From NCBI RefSeq assembly GCF_003967015.1, contig NZ_AP017560.1, positions 2,232,001 through 2,296,000 on the forward strand: 64,000 nucleotides of DNA, read 5' to 3'. The notes under the pieces were generated by a model. The model saw only the letters and a list, made by a program, of their open reading frames with translations. It searched no databases and was not told the origin of the DNA. Below, piece by piece: positions 8,012-16,586 of this stretch. The number at the start of each line of letters is the position of its first letter. Position 1 is the first letter of the stretch. This DNA comes from Pseudanabaena sp. ABRG5-3. Lineage in GTDB: Bacteria; Cyanobacteriota; Cyanobacteriia; Pseudanabaenales; Pseudanabaenaceae. A program made the position numbers and the translations under genes.

Positions 8012-9292
8012 ATGAGCAAACATTCCGAGACATCGAACTCAATGGAGAAAAAACTGAGTAAAACGCCAAAATGTCAATTTTGTGGTTCGGGCTTAAAGCA
8101 TACCCTAGTCGATCTGGGAATGTCGCCATTATGCGAGAGCTTTTTAAGTTCAGAACAACTCAATCAAATGGAAGCATTTTATCCATTACATGTTCGAGTC
8201 TGCGAAAATTGCTTTTTAGCGCAATTGGAAGCATATGTTAGTCCAGAGCATATATTTACAGAATATGCCTATTTTTCTTCCTATGCAGATACTTGGTTAA
8301 AACAGTGCAAAGAGTATACAGAGCAGGTTGTTGCACGATTCCATCTTAATGAAAATAGTCAGGTAATAGAGCTTGCTAGTAATGATGGCTATCTGCTGCA
8401 ATACTTTGTTGAAAAAAACATCCCTGTGCTTGGGGTTGAGCCTGCGGCGAACATCGCTAAAGTCGCGATCGCTAAAGGTGTTCCTACTTTAAATGAATTC
8501 TTTGGACAAGAGTGTGCACATAAACTAGTTCAGCAAGGCAAGCAAGCCGATTTAATTGCCGCAAACAATGTGTTAGCACATGTACCAGATTTGAACGATT
8601 TTGTGGCAGGGATCAAGATTTTGCTTAAGCCTCAAGGTGTTGCCACGGGAGAAATTCAACATCTGGTGAAATTGATGGCATCCAATCAATTTGACACAAT
8701 TTATCATGAGCATTTCTGCTATCACACCTTTACGACTCTCGAAAAAATCTTTGCCGCGCATGGTTTAACACTATTTGATGTGGAGGAGTTACCAACTCAT
8801 GGTGGCTCCTTACGAATTTATGCGCGTCATGCCGATGACCTATCAAAACCAATTAGCGATCGCGCGATTGAAATAAGGGACCGTGAAAAACTCGCTGGTT
8901 TCACTTCCATTGAACGCTACACCAACTTTGATGAACAAGTTCGAGAAACCAAGAGAAAACTACTCGACTTTTTGATTAAAGCTAAACGGGAAAGAAAAAC
9001 TGTCGTCGGTTATGGCGCACCAGGTAAAGGCAACACATTGCTTAATTACTGCGGTATTCGGACAGATTTTCTGGATTACACAGTTGATCGCAATCCCTAT
9101 AAACATGGCAAGTTTTTACCAGGAACCCATATTCCTATTTATGAGCCTAGCAAGATTCAAGAAACTAAGCCAGACTATGTATTAATTTTGCCTTGGAACT
9201 TTAAAGACGAAATCATCGAACAAATGAGTGTGATTCGTGAATGGGGTGGTCAATTCGTCGTCCCTATACCTGAAATCCAAATTTATTCCTAA
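8012..9292 (+). CDS. NDP-hexose C-methyltransferase (TylCIII/NovU-like, SAM-dependent)
   Basis: At 426 residues this matches the three-part sugar C-methyltransferases. The N-terminal zinc-binding domain has C21, C24, C64 and C67. A SAM-binding Rossmann domain carries motif I, VIELASNDGYL (118-128). The C-terminal domain has the GYGAPGKGNTLLNY signature. Characterised relatives (TylCIII, NovU, EvaC) methylate C3 or C5 of 4-keto-6-deoxy sugar nucleotides. Lying between the CDP-glucose dehydratase and an epimerase-like gene, it most likely acts on a CDP-4-keto-6-deoxyhexose, which would give a branched-chain sugar. The AGAGGTA upstream fits the chosen start; M11 is an alternative. Confidence 0.85.
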   Translation: MSKHSETSNSMEKKLSKTPKCQFCGSGLKHTLVDLGMSPLCESFLSSEQLNQMEAFYPLHVRVCENCFLAQLEAYVSPEHIFTEYAYFSSYADTWLKQCKEYTEQVVARFHLNENSQVIELASNDGYLLQYFVEKNIPVLGVEPAANIAKVAIAKGVPTLNEFFGQECAHKLVQQGKQADLIAANNVLAHVPDLNDFVAGIKILLKPQGVATGEIQHLVKLMASNQFDTIYHEHFCYHTFTTLEKIFAAHGLTLFDVEELPTHGGSLRIYARHADDLSKPISDRAIEIRDREKLAGFTSIERYTNFDEQVRETKRKLLDFLIKAKRERKTVVGYGAPGKGNTLLNYCGIRTDFLDYTVDRNPYKHGKFLPGTHIPIYEPSKIQETKPDYVLILPWNFKDEIIEQMSVIREWGGQFVVPIPEIQIYS

Positions 9293-9304
9293 GATAAGAT
9301 ATAG

Positions 9305-9850
9305 ATGCTATTCACACAGACAGGTCTAGAAGGCGCTTACATTGTTGAGCCAGAAAAGCTGCAAGATGATCGCGGATTTTTTGCGCGTACTTGGTGTCAG
9401 AAAGAGTTTCAAACTCGAAACCTTGATGCCAACTTAGTACAATGTAGTATTTCTTTTAATAAAAAAAAAGGAACACTACGAGGAATGCATTTACAACTCC
9501 CTCCATCATCAGAGACGAAACTTGTACGTTGTACGAGAGGGGCGATCTATGACGTTATTATAGATCTCCGTTTAGATTCTACAACCTATTTACAGTGGAT
9601 AGCTATTACCCTTACTGCTGAAAATAGTAAAGCTCTATATATTCCAAAAGGTTTTGCTCATGGCTTTCAAACATTGGAAGATAACACCGAAATCTTTTAT
9701 CAGATGTCCGATTTCTACAGCCCTAATTGTGCTATTGGATTTCGCTGGAATGATCCAATATTTAAGATTCAATGGTTAGAAGAAATTAGTGTTATATCTG
9801 AGCGTGATCAGCAATACAAAGACTATACTCCAGCAATGATTACTCAGTAA
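9305..9850 (+). CDS. RmlC-family 3,5-epimerase-like cupin (CDP-sugar module)
   Basis: The 181-residue cupin retains the family active site: LRGMHLQ with the catalytic-base histidine H62, KGFAHGF, and the YQMSDFY segment with Y132/Y138. It follows the C-methyltransferase by 12 bp and is clearly different in sequence from the second RmlC homologue in the window (48317-48862), which sits with rfbB/D/A. By position it should epimerise a CDP-4-keto-6-deoxyhexose at C3 and/or C5 rather than take part in rhamnose synthesis. Whether it is a 3-, 5- or 3,5-epimerase cannot be told from sequence. Confidence 0.8.
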   Translation: MLFTQTGLEGAYIVEPEKLQDDRGFFARTWCQKEFQTRNLDANLVQCSISFNKKKGTLRGMHLQLPPSSETKLVRCTRGAIYDVIIDLRLDSTTYLQWIAITLTAENSKALYIPKGFAHGFQTLEDNTEIFYQMSDFYSPNCAIGFRWNDPIFKIQWLEEISVISERDQQYKDYTPAMITQ

Positions 9851-9993
9851 CAACAAGAATAATCGCAAGAAAAATTAATAAACCTTTCCTGTAATAAAAC
9901 AGGCTTTTTAAGGTGTCTTTGTGTTAAGCCTTAAATTTAAGAAAACTGAAATTATCTAAAGTAGTAAATATGCTTGACAACTAGGAGAGCCAA

Positions 9994-11301
9994 ATGAATA
10001 CACAACAAATTAGCTTAAAAATGTATGATCTCATTGAAGAGCTATATCCAATTTGTCGTAGTATAACTGGCGAGGGAGTTCGTCAATCACTACATATACT
10101 ACAAAAGCACATTCCGTTAGAAATCCATGAAGTTCCCACAGGAACAAAAGTATTTGATTGGGAAGTTCCTAAAGAGTGGAATATTCAAGATGCGTATGTA
10201 AAAAATCAATATGGACAGAAAGTGATTGATTTTCAGAAGTCAAACCTTCATATAGTGAACTACAGTATCCCAACTCATCGAACGATGTCTTTGGCAGATT
10301 TAAGTAACCATTTATTTACACTCCCAGAACATCCTCACTGGATTCCCTACCGAACTTCTTACTATCATGAAACTTGGGGGTTTTGCCTTAGTTACAATGA
10401 TTTTATAACCCTCGAAGATGGCGAATACGAGGTCTACATTGATTCTTCTCTTCAGGATGGATATCTCACCTATGGAGAATATTACTTGTCTGGAGAAACT
10501 GATGAAGAAATTATATTTTCATGCCATATCTGCCATCCATCTCTTTGTAATGACAATTTATCAGGTATAGCTTTATCAACATTTTTAGCCAAACATATTA
10601 CTTCTTCGCCAAGACGATATTCTTATAGATTTCTCTTCATACCTGGCACAATTGGTTCAATCACTTGGCTTAGCTTAAATGAGATTAAAACTCATAAAAT
10701 AAGACATGGACTAGTAATATCAGGAGTTGGAGATAGTGGTAGCATGACCTATAAACAAAGTCGTCAAGGTAATACAGAAATTGATCAGATTGTTGCTCAT
10801 GTCTTACAGAATTTAGACAAACACTACACTATTGAAGCATTTTCTCCATATGGTTATGATGAAAGGCAATACTGCTCCCCTGGTTTTAATTTGCCAATTG
10901 GTAGACTAGGTAGAACCCCTTTTGGGTGCTATCCTGAATATCATACATCGGCTGACAATTTGGAGTTCGTTAAACTTAGCTCCTTAGAGGAATCTTGGAT
11001 AGCTTACCTTGATGTTTTTGAAATCCTAGAAAATAATAAAGCATATCTAAATACAAATTCTAAATGTGAACCTCAGTTGGGTAAACGGGGCTTGTATGGA
11101 AGCTTAGGTGGTTTACAAGACAAAAAAGCCCAAGAAATGGCACTACTATGGGTACTTAATTTTTCGGATGGTGATCATACTTTATTAGATATAGCTACCA
11201 GATCTAAGCTCAAATTTAAGTTGATATTAAAAGCGGCGATCTCTTTGTTAGAAACTGGACTATTACGAGAATGTAACAGAAATGTTGCTAGTAGCAAATA
11301 G
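9994..11301 (+). CDS. DUF4910 (aminopeptidase-like) protein of polysaccharide clusters
   Basis: This 435-residue protein has the M28-peptidase-like HICHPSLCNDNLSG motif (178-191) with candidate metal ligands H178, H181 and D187, and later a YHTSADNLEF segment. The C-terminal 70 residues (SDGDHTLLDIA...) look like the winged-helix extension usual in DUF4910 proteins. Such proteins are often encoded next to CDP-sugar genes, but I know of no established reaction. An amidohydrolase on an N-acylated sugar is one possibility. GGAGAG upstream supports the start. A weak hairpin and T-run lie in the 143-bp gap before it. Confidence 0.72.
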   Translation: MNTQQISLKMYDLIEELYPICRSITGEGVRQSLHILQKHIPLEIHEVPTGTKVFDWEVPKEWNIQDAYVKNQYGQKVIDFQKSNLHIVNYSIPTHRTMSLADLSNHLFTLPEHPHWIPYRTSYYHETWGFCLSYNDFITLEDGEYEVYIDSSLQDGYLTYGEYYLSGETDEEIIFSCHICHPSLCNDNLSGIALSTFLAKHITSSPRRYSYRFLFIPGTIGSITWLSLNEIKTHKIRHGLVISGVGDSGSMTYKQSRQGNTEIDQIVAHVLQNLDKHYTIEAFSPYGYDERQYCSPGFNLPIGRLGRTPFGCYPEYHTSADNLEFVKLSSLEESWIAYLDVFEILENNKAYLNTNSKCEPQLGKRGLYGSLGGLQDKKAQEMALLWVLNFSDGDHTLLDIATRSKLKFKLILKAAISLLETGLLRECNRNVASSK

Positions 11302-11375
11302 TTGTTAATATTTGAATAGAAATTCTATTTGTAATTCAGAAACTTGCAAGAATTAACTAATATTTATTATTCATT

Positions 11376-12158
11376 ATGAAAGTTGTATTGTTTTGTGGTG
11401 GTCTTGGTACTAGATTAAAAGAATATTCTGAAACAATTCCAAAGCCTATGGTAGAGATTGGTTATCGTCCTATTATTTGGCATTTAATGCGCTACTATGC
11501 CCATTTTGGGCATAAAGAATTTATCCTATGCCTTGGGTACAGAGGGGACTATATCAAAAAATATTTCCTAGATTACAACGAGTGCATGTCTAATAACTTT
11601 ACAATATCTAAAGGGGGGAAAAACATTGAGTTACATACTAGTGATATTGAGGATTGGAAAATTACATTTGTTGATACGGGTTTAAACGCAAACCTTGGGC
11701 AACGTTTAGTAGCTGTCAAAAAAATATTGGCAGGAGAAGAGATTTTCTTGGCAAATTATTCAGATGGGCTTACTGATCTTAACCTTGATGTGTACCTTGA
11801 CAACTTTTGCAAGCATGATAAAGTTGCAAGCTTTCTTGCTGTGCAACCATCTCAATCTTTTCATGTTATCTCATGGAATAAGGATGAACTAGTTGAAAGT
11901 ATTAAACCTGTTGGTAATTCTGGATTGTGGATTAATGGAGGATTTTTTGCTTTTAAGCAGTCAATCTTTGATTATATTCAAGATCAAGAAGAGCTAGTAG
12001 TTGAGCCATTTCAAAGACTGATTCAAAAACAAGAGTTGATCGCCTATAAAAATCAAGGTTTTTGGGCTTGTATGGATACCTTTAAAGAGAAAACTATGTT
12101 TGATGAGATGTATGCAAAAGGTAATACTCCATGGACTGTTTGGGATACTTCACGTTGA
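11376..12158 (+). CDS. rfbF: Glucose-1-phosphate cytidylyltransferase
   Basis: Makes CDP-glucose from CTP and glucose-1-phosphate, supplying the dehydratase at 6888-7958. At 260 residues it has normal length. The nucleotidyltransferase signature GGLGTRL (8-14), the KPMVEIG loop (23-29), LANYSDGL with a metal-binding aspartate, and a C-terminal FWACMDTFKE segment typical of RfbF are all visible. In most clusters rfbF directly precedes rfbG; here it comes after it with four genes inserted, but the pair remains in one transcriptional direction. Confidence 0.92.
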   Translation: MKVVLFCGGLGTRLKEYSETIPKPMVEIGYRPIIWHLMRYYAHFGHKEFILCLGYRGDYIKKYFLDYNECMSNNFTISKGGKNIELHTSDIEDWKITFVDTGLNANLGQRLVAVKKILAGEEIFLANYSDGLTDLNLDVYLDNFCKHDKVASFLAVQPSQSFHVISWNKDELVESIKPVGNSGLWINGGFFAFKQSIFDYIQDQEELVVEPFQRLIQKQELIAYKNQGFWACMDTFKEKTMFDEMYAKGNTPWTVWDTSR

Positions 12159-12275
12159 GTCTGTAGTCCCAATTTAAAATACATGAAATGTATGTAATTA
12201 GATGATGTGTTGCTTGTACTATTTGCATTGATAAATATTCGTATAAAAGTATTTTTTAGGAGAAAGTAACTTTCC

Positions 12276-13412
12276 ATGCTCAAAAAGCTGCCAAGAGTTG
12301 CTTTTCTTTTGCACAATATTGATAGTGGTGGTGTAGAGAGAGTAGCTATTAACCTTCTTAAAGAACTTGTTAAATACCCCATATCAATAGATCTAGTACT
12401 CTTTGAGAAAAAAGGGAATTTTTTAAATGAAACCCCGCCTGAAGTAAGAATTGTTGATTTGTCTGGTACCAGTTCTGGTAGGCTTAGAAAAATATTTCCT
12501 TTAGTTAAGTACCTTCGACAGGAGAAGCCATCTGTATTAGTTTCTAAACTAGTACAGTTTAATGTTATTGCCATAGTTGCTAAATTACTTTCATTTATTC
12601 CATTACATGTTCTTTTAGTGGAACATCTTAGTTTTGATTCTTTAGAAAATAAGATCAAAGATGACCCAAAAGAAAAAATAGGTCTTCTCAATCAATTAAG
12701 AAAGATTTTTTATCCTAAAGCTAATGTAGTTGCCGCAGTTTCTCAAGGTTTAGCTCAAGCTTTAGAAAGAGACTTAAGCATGAAAGTTGGAACGTTTAAA
12801 GTACTCTATAACCCTGTTATTGATGAAAGCCTAGTTGCTAAGTCTCAGTTGCCTGTCGAACATCCTTGGTTTGAGTCTGGACAGCCACCAGTTTTTTTAG
12901 CTGCTGGAAGACTGGCAGTTCAAAAAGACTTTCTTACGCTAATTAAAGCTTTTGCTATTTTTCGGCAGAATTACACCGCTCGATTAGTAATTTTAGGTGA
13001 GGGAACTGAACGCCAGACCTTGGAAGCTGAAATATCTCGACTAAATTTAGAGTCTGATGTTTCTTTACTTGGATTTACGAATAATCCTTATGCCTATATG
13101 AGTAAAGCTTCTGTATTTATTCTTTCTTCACGTTTTGAAGCATTGCCAACGGTTTTGATTGAAGCTTTAGCTTGTGGATGCCAAGTAATTGCTACAGATT
13201 GTCCCTATGGTCCCAATGAAATATTAGTGAATGGCAAATATGGAAAGTTAGTCAATATTGGCAATACTCATGAGTTAGCTGATGCAATGGCGGAAACCAT
13301 TAATAGTCCTATTGATTCTCAGCTTTTAAAACTACGTGCTTACGATTTTAATACTAAAAATGCAGTTGTAGAATATTTAAAAGCAATGAATTTAGATTGC
13401 TTACTTGAATAA
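12276..13412 (+). CDS. GT4 family glycosyltransferase
   Basis: This 378-residue GT-B enzyme has an N-terminal nucleotide-fold start with an SGGVERVAINL loop and the GT4 C-terminal signature SSRFEALPTVLIEALACG with the conserved E-x7-E pattern. It probably transfers a sugar from a nucleotide donor to the lipid-linked repeat unit on the cytoplasmic membrane face. It is a paralogue of the enzymes at 33272 and 40919, sharing an H-P-W-F spacer and an NPYAYM segment. AGGAGA upstream supports the start. Donor and acceptor are unknown. Confidence 0.85.
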   Translation: MLKKLPRVAFLLHNIDSGGVERVAINLLKELVKYPISIDLVLFEKKGNFLNETPPEVRIVDLSGTSSGRLRKIFPLVKYLRQEKPSVLVSKLVQFNVIAIVAKLLSFIPLHVLLVEHLSFDSLENKIKDDPKEKIGLLNQLRKIFYPKANVVAAVSQGLAQALERDLSMKVGTFKVLYNPVIDESLVAKSQLPVEHPWFESGQPPVFLAAGRLAVQKDFLTLIKAFAIFRQNYTARLVILGEGTERQTLEAEISRLNLESDVSLLGFTNNPYAYMSKASVFILSSRFEALPTVLIEALACGCQVIATDCPYGPNEILVNGKYGKLVNIGNTHELADAMAETINSPIDSQLLKLRAYDFNTKNAVVEYLKAMNLDCLLE

Positions 13413-13524
13413 TATGTTGAAGATGTTTATGATGATTTAATAGATAAAAAGTTTGGATGAGATAATAAAATCAATTTAGCTACTAAATAAGAAACACTAA
13501 AATCTGTCAAGAAACAAAAAAGTT

Positions 13525-14520
13525 ATGCCTAAAGTCAGTATCGTCATCGTAAATTACAATTATGGCAAGTACCTAGACGAACGTATTAGGACAATATTAA
13601 ATCAGTCATACAAAGACTTTGAGTTAATTATTGTTGATAACGGGTCAACTGATAATAGTGTTGAAATAATAAATCATTATATATCTGACAGTAGGGTAAT
13701 CCCCAATTTTTATCCTGAAAATGTTTCACCTTACAAGCGATGGAATTATGCTGCGGATATAGCTCAAGGAGACTATTTGCTAATATCTAGTGCAGATGAT
13801 AGCTGTCATCCAAGAATGCTAGAGAAATTAACAGAAAAGCTTGATAATCATCCTGAAGTTGGTCTTGCTTATACTCAGTCGATAGAAATTGACAATGAAG
13901 GTACTACTTTAAGATCGTTCAAACAATATACAGATGAATTAGATATTGATCACTGGTCTAGTGATTTTATAAACAGTGGAAAGGAAGAGTGTAAGTATTT
14001 ATTTTTCAAATGTACAATCCCCAACTCTAGTGGGGTATTAATGCGCCGTAAAATTTTTATTGAATCAGGTAAATTTGATGTACAGATGCCATTCTCAGCG
14101 GATTGGATGCTTTATGCAAAAATTTTGATGAATTCAGATATTGCATTTGTTGCTGAACCTCTCAACTATCATAGGATACATCCAAATGTAATGAGAAAGA
14201 ATAATAGAGATGATATATTCTTAGAAGAACGATTGCAAGTTCTATATTATTTATTTAATCATTTACAACCACCTGATTCTTTTATAACAAAGATTTACGA
14301 TCCAACTATTGGATGGTGGCTAAGAGTAATAGCTTCAGGTAAATCAACATTTAGCGGAAATCAGAGGATTTATAGAATTTTAAAAGATATCAATCCGACT
14401 CTTAATTATCGTGTAGTCAAAAATCTTATAGAGATTGTTAAAAGAAAATTAAAGATATCTTCCAATTTAAGCGATAGTATTTTAGTAGACAATAAAGCTT
14501 TTACTGATAGTATCAAATAA
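13525..14520 (+). CDS. GT2 family glycosyltransferase, copy 1 of a tandem pair
   Basis: A 331-residue GT-A enzyme. The GT2 start (PKVSIVIVNYNYGKYLDERI) is followed by VDNGSTDNS and an SSADDS region corresponding to the DxD metal site, then the acceptor-binding segment around PFSADWMLYAKI. The C-terminal part has GWWLRVIASGKS. The next gene, 10 bp downstream, is similar along its whole length, indicating tandem duplication. It probably adds one sugar to the repeat unit; specificity is unknown. Confidence 0.85.
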   Translation: MPKVSIVIVNYNYGKYLDERIRTILNQSYKDFELIIVDNGSTDNSVEIINHYISDSRVIPNFYPENVSPYKRWNYAADIAQGDYLLISSADDSCHPRMLEKLTEKLDNHPEVGLAYTQSIEIDNEGTTLRSFKQYTDELDIDHWSSDFINSGKEECKYLFFKCTIPNSSGVLMRRKIFIESGKFDVQMPFSADWMLYAKILMNSDIAFVAEPLNYHRIHPNVMRKNNRDDIFLEERLQVLYYLFNHLQPPDSFITKIYDPTIGWWLRVIASGKSTFSGNQRIYRILKDINPTLNYRVVKNLIEIVKRKLKISSNLSDSILVDNKAFTDSIK

Positions 14521-14530
14521 TAAATACTAT

Positions 14531-15472
14531 ATGACAAAAGTTAGCGTAATTATTCCTAACTATAACCATGCAAGGTTTCTAGAAAAGCGTATTCATACTG
14601 TTCTACAACAAACCTATCAAGACTTTGAAGTTATATGTTTAGATGATGCTTCAACGGATGCAAGCAATTATATGATTTCTAAGTTTTCAAATAATCAAAG
14701 GTTTCAGACAATTTATAATAATATCAATAGTGGTTCTCCTTTTAAACAGTGGGAGAAAGGCTTGCAGATTGCTAAGGGAGAATATATTTGGATTGCTGAG
14801 TCAGATGATTATGCTGATCTAAGATTTTTAGAAAAACTTGTACCTCTTCTTGATCAAAATCCAAATATTGGTTTAGTTTATTCTCAGTCTTTAGGAGTTG
14901 ACGAAAATGATCATGTGATGCGTAATTGGAAAACATGGACAGATGATCTGGATAGCGATCGCTGGTCAAATGACTTTATTAATAATGGAAGTGACGAATG
15001 TCAAAAGTATCTAATTTTTAAAAATACAATTCCTAATGCTAGTGCTGTGCTTATGAGGCGATCAGTTCTAGAAAAAACAGGAAAGATTGATACTCAAATG
15101 CGATTAGCTGGAGATTGGTTACTCTGGGCAAAAATGTTGACAATTTCAGATATTGCCTTTGTTGCTGAGCCTTTGAACAATTTTAGAACTCATACCAATG
15201 TAGTAAGAAATACAAGTAAACCATATTTAGAGTTGGAAGAAAGGCTTCAGGTAGTTCGCTATATTTCTCAACAAATAGATATCCCACATAATTTTTGGGA
15301 AATAGTTTTTAATCCATCAATTGGATGGTGGATTAGGATGATATTCCGTGGTGAAATCCCTTTAAGTAGAAGTCATAAAATTTATCAATTACTAAAAAAT
15401 ATTGATCCAAATATAAACTATCGGCTATTTACAATATTTTTCAAAACACTAAAAAGCAAACTATCTTTATGA
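14531..15472 (+). CDS. GT2 family glycosyltransferase, copy 2 of a tandem pair
   Basis: The 313-residue GT-A enzyme begins TKVSVIIPNYNHARFLEKRI, continues with LDDASTDAS and has a DxD-like ESDDYAD. Shared blocks with the preceding gene include NTIPNAS (NTIPN versus CTIPN), a GDWLLWAKM segment in the same place as ADWMLYAKI, EPLNNFRTHTNVVR versus EPLNYHRIHPNVMR, and a GWWIRMI motif near the C-terminus. The pair is therefore duplicated and diverged, probably towards different donors or acceptors. Confidence 0.85.
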   Translation: MTKVSVIIPNYNHARFLEKRIHTVLQQTYQDFEVICLDDASTDASNYMISKFSNNQRFQTIYNNINSGSPFKQWEKGLQIAKGEYIWIAESDDYADLRFLEKLVPLLDQNPNIGLVYSQSLGVDENDHVMRNWKTWTDDLDSDRWSNDFINNGSDECQKYLIFKNTIPNASAVLMRRSVLEKTGKIDTQMRLAGDWLLWAKMLTISDIAFVAEPLNNFRTHTNVVRNTSKPYLELEERLQVVRYISQQIDIPHNFWEIVFNPSIGWWIRMIFRGEIPLSRSHKIYQLLKNIDPNINYRLFTIFFKTLKSKLSL

Positions 15473-15517
15473 ATCTAAATTCTAAGAGTTTTATTAATTG
15501 TAATTCCTGTAATAACT

Positions 15518-16177
15518 ATGCTTCGATTAAAATTTGATTCGCAAGGAAAAGACTCTCTTCGCCAAGTTCTCTGCCTAGGCGCTCATAGTGATGACATTGA
15601 AATTGGTTGTAGTGGTACATTACTTAAACTCATTGATCAATTTCCAGATATAAGTATTTACTGGGTTGTATTTGGAGCTAATGGTCAAAGAAAGGAAGAA
15701 GCTCTTGCCAGTGCCTATGTCTTATTAAAAGATGTCAAAAAGAAAACGATATTGATTAAAGATTTTAGAGATCGCTTTTTTCCTTATATTGGCTCAGAAA
15801 TTAAAGAATTTTTTGATCATCTAAGTAAAGACGTATCTCCAGATTTGATTTTAACCCATTACCACAAAGACTTACATCAAGATCATCGACTAATTTCTGA
15901 TTTAACTTGGAATGCCTTTCGAGATCATATGATTTTGGAATACGAAATTCCAAAATATGATGGTGATCTAAGTAACCCTAACTTTTTTGTTCATTTAGAT
16001 TCTGTAATCTACGAGAAAAAAATCACTCATTTGATGGAATATTTTGCAACTCAATCTAATAAGCAATGGTTCACTGAAGAAACATTTTCCTCTATCTTGA
16101 GATTGCGTGGAATTCAATCAAATGCACCAAATAAATATGCAGAAGCTTTTTACTCAAGAAAAGCCATTTTTCTATAA
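15518..16177 (+). CDS. PIG-L family N-deacetylase
   Basis: This 219-residue protein carries the LmbE/PIG-L metal-binding motif GAHSDDIEIGCSG (21-33; H23, D25, D26) and the second histidine-rich motif THYHKDLHQDHR. Family members remove N-acetyl groups from N-acetyl-hexosamines or related substrates using zinc. Here it may deacetylate a sugar of the repeat unit or a sugar-linked intermediate. It closes the first block of plus-strand genes; a 409-bp gap follows. Confidence 0.82.
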   Translation: MLRLKFDSQGKDSLRQVLCLGAHSDDIEIGCSGTLLKLIDQFPDISIYWVVFGANGQRKEEALASAYVLLKDVKKKTILIKDFRDRFFPYIGSEIKEFFDHLSKDVSPDLILTHYHKDLHQDHRLISDLTWNAFRDHMILEYEIPKYDGDLSNPNFFVHLDSVIYEKKITHLMEYFATQSNKQWFTEETFSSILRLRGIQSNAPNKYAEAFYSRKAIFL

Positions 16178-16586
16178 CCCCCTAATTTTGTGGAGTATTG
16201 CAGTTGAAGCCCAGCCTTCTCTATCCTATTCTTATGTATTTGATTTCGCGTTTGGTCTGGGTTATTGCAATGACTACAAGATGTATGAATAGTATTCAGA
16301 TATAGATCTAATACAATTAGCATGGTATTTTAAGAATAATTTGCCGAAAATAATCAATTGCAATATTTTCTAAGCAAATATTTTTAATCCAGATTTTTGT
16401 CCAATAATTTACAATAATAAATAGGATTAGTAAGTAAAGGTGAGTAAAAAAGTTTTAACTTCTGCATATGTTTAATAATTAAGGTTTACTAAAAGCAGAT
16501 GCTATGCTTTTGCCTATTCAGTAGGCTTAGACACTTCTACAAGCCTAGTCTTTATTCAAAGAAATCTATCAAGGATATGTTGTTTA
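16178..16586 (+). other. 409-bp gap between PIG-L and ABC exporter genes
   Basis: No convincing gene is seen; short open frames here run on from the end of the PIG-L gene. The sequence is AT-rich. A 7-bp stem (TAGGCTT 16522-16528 with AAGCCTA 16541-16547) stands 40 bp before the ABC gene. It may carry a promoter for the ABC exporter block, but none can be defined with confidence. Confidence 0.4.

Noticed and set aside
9305-9850. Second RmlC homologue considered as a duplicate rfbC for rhamnose
   Set aside because: It differs markedly from the rfbC in the rhamnose operon and is embedded in the CDP-sugar module, so a separate substrate is more likely.
9851-9993. Hairpin with T-run in the gap before the DUF4910 gene
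   Set aside because: The stem is only about 5 bp, too weak to call a terminator.
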